From JAGXLC01 sp046545795 (GTDB taxonomy: Bacteria; Bacteroidota; Bacteroidia; Bacteroidales; UBA12077): DNA of 6,167 nucleotides. The stretch is from contig JBKGZD010000153.1 in assembly GCA_046545795.1 (NCBI GenBank), positions 1 to 6,167 of the forward strand, written 5' to 3'. Position 1 is the first letter of the stretch. Each line of letters starts with the position of its first letter. Below the pieces are notes generated by a model. The model ran no database searches and had not been told where the DNA came from. It saw only the letters and a list, made by a program, of their open reading frames with translations. Positions 5,587-6,167 of this stretch are shown here, in pieces. A program made the position numbers and the translations under genes.

Positions 5587-6167
5587 ATGATTATGAAGGC
5601 AGTACTTTTCAATGGAAGTCCAAGAGAAAATGGAAATACAGCTTATCTTTTAAAATCCATGAAGGATATTTTTGAGCAAAATGGTGGTGATACTGAATTT
5701 ATACAACTTGGAGGTCAGCTTTTACGTGGTTGTACTGGCTGCCGTACCTGCCGGGAGACCAAAAACGAAAAATGCGTATTTGACGATGATCCCATAAATG
5801 ATTACATCCAAAAGATGAAACATGCCGACGCTATTATAATTGGCTCTCCGGTTTATTTCTCACAAATGACTACAGAGACAAAAGCTCTGATAGACCGGTG
5901 CGGATATACCATTAGTGGAAACGGAAAATTCCTGAGCCGTAAAATAGGTGCTGGTTTTACCATTGCCAGAAGAGCTGGGGTAATGCCTGCATTTCATTCT
6001 ATCAATGACTTTTTCTTTATCAACGATATGATTGTTCCGGGTTCTGTTTATTGGAATGTAGGAATAGCAAAAGAAAAGGGTGATATAGCACATGATGAGG
6101 AAGGGCTGAAAATAGCATCCCGCCTGGCGGAAAACATCATGTGGCTGCATGAAAAAATCAATGAAAC
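5587..6167 (+). CDS. Flavodoxin-family FMN protein with iron-sulfur flavoprotein-like cysteine motif (3' end cut by window)
   Basis: The frame stays open from the ATG at 5587 to the window edge (193 full codons), so no stop is seen. A second in-frame ATG at 5593 gives MKAVLFNGSP, the more usual family N-terminus; both are possible. The protein has a flavodoxin-like fold: strand 1 leads to the FMN phosphate loop GSPRENGNT (10-18), and a second flavin-contact loop GSPVYFSQMT lies at 86-95. Between them, C49, C52, C55 and C63 form C-x2-C-x2-C-x7-C. This matches the compact motif that binds a 4Fe-4S cluster in archaeal iron-sulfur flavoproteins, at nearly the same position. Such proteins move electrons or reduce quinones and small oxidants with NAD(P)H or ferredoxin; the substrate cannot be told here. 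Relatives with similar cysteines are often annotated as NADPH-dependent FMN reductase, and a cluster is not proven. The length suggests only a few residues are missing. The 37-base gap allows co-transcription with the upstream gene, but no functional link is evident. Confidence 0.9.
   Translation, partial: MIMKAVLFNGSPRENGNTAYLLKSMKDIFEQNGGDTEFIQLGGQLLRGCTGCRTCRETKNEKCVFDDDPINDYIQKMKHADAIIIGSPVYFSQMTTETKALIDRCGYTISGNGKFLSRKIGAGFTIARRAGVMPAFHSINDFFFINDMIVPGSVYWNVGIAKEKGDIAHDEEGLKIASRLAENIMWLHEKINE

Noticed and set aside
5860..6150. A 96-codon minus-strand open frame opposite the flavoprotein gene
   Set aside because: It is antisense to a plus-strand frame with clear FMN-binding and cysteine motifs; the translation has no recognisable features.

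Overview
The window looks like a piece of a Bacteroidota (Bacteroidetes) chromosome, most likely near Bacteroidales/Marinilabiliales. The evidence is the AT-rich DNA, the mostly absent Shine-Dalgarno sequences, the TAnnTTTG-like -7 boxes in the spacers, and three protein variants that I recall as typical of that phylum: a type 2 IleS with an S-A-N-G...G-I-H-H active-site motif, a TraR/DksA-type protein that has lost its zinc ligands, and a lipoprotein signal peptidase with a long loop between its last two membrane segments. The assignment rests on recalled family features, not on a search.

Layout. Positions 12-4504 hold three co-directional minus-strand genes, transcribed in the order ileS (isoleucyl-tRNA synthetase), a dksA/traR-like gene, then lspA (signal peptidase II). 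The spacers are 61 and 91 bases. The second spacer contains a 14-bp perfect hairpin with a U-rich tail, so lspA may be partly uncoupled from the genes upstream. Proteobacteria also place ileS next to lspA; here the DksA-like gene lies between them. All three are housekeeping genes: charging of tRNA-Ile, a probable RNA-polymerase-binding regulator, and lipoprotein maturation.

A 331-base spacer (4505-4835) separates this block from divergent plus-strand genes. It holds candidate -7 boxes in both directions and a 12-bp palindrome nested within longer dyad arms, but no convincing gene. The first plus-strand gene (4836-5549) encodes a 237-residue protein with two predicted membrane segments and a charged C-terminal domain that I do not recognise. 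Thirty-seven bases later a flavodoxin-fold FMN protein of the iron-sulfur flavoprotein/WrbA-like group begins at 5587 and runs off the right edge, apparently only a few residues short of its end.

I see no mobile element, CRISPR array, RNA gene or obvious defence system. The least explained items are the 237-residue membrane protein and the dyad in front of it. The other oddities are probably lineage-typical variants of known families.
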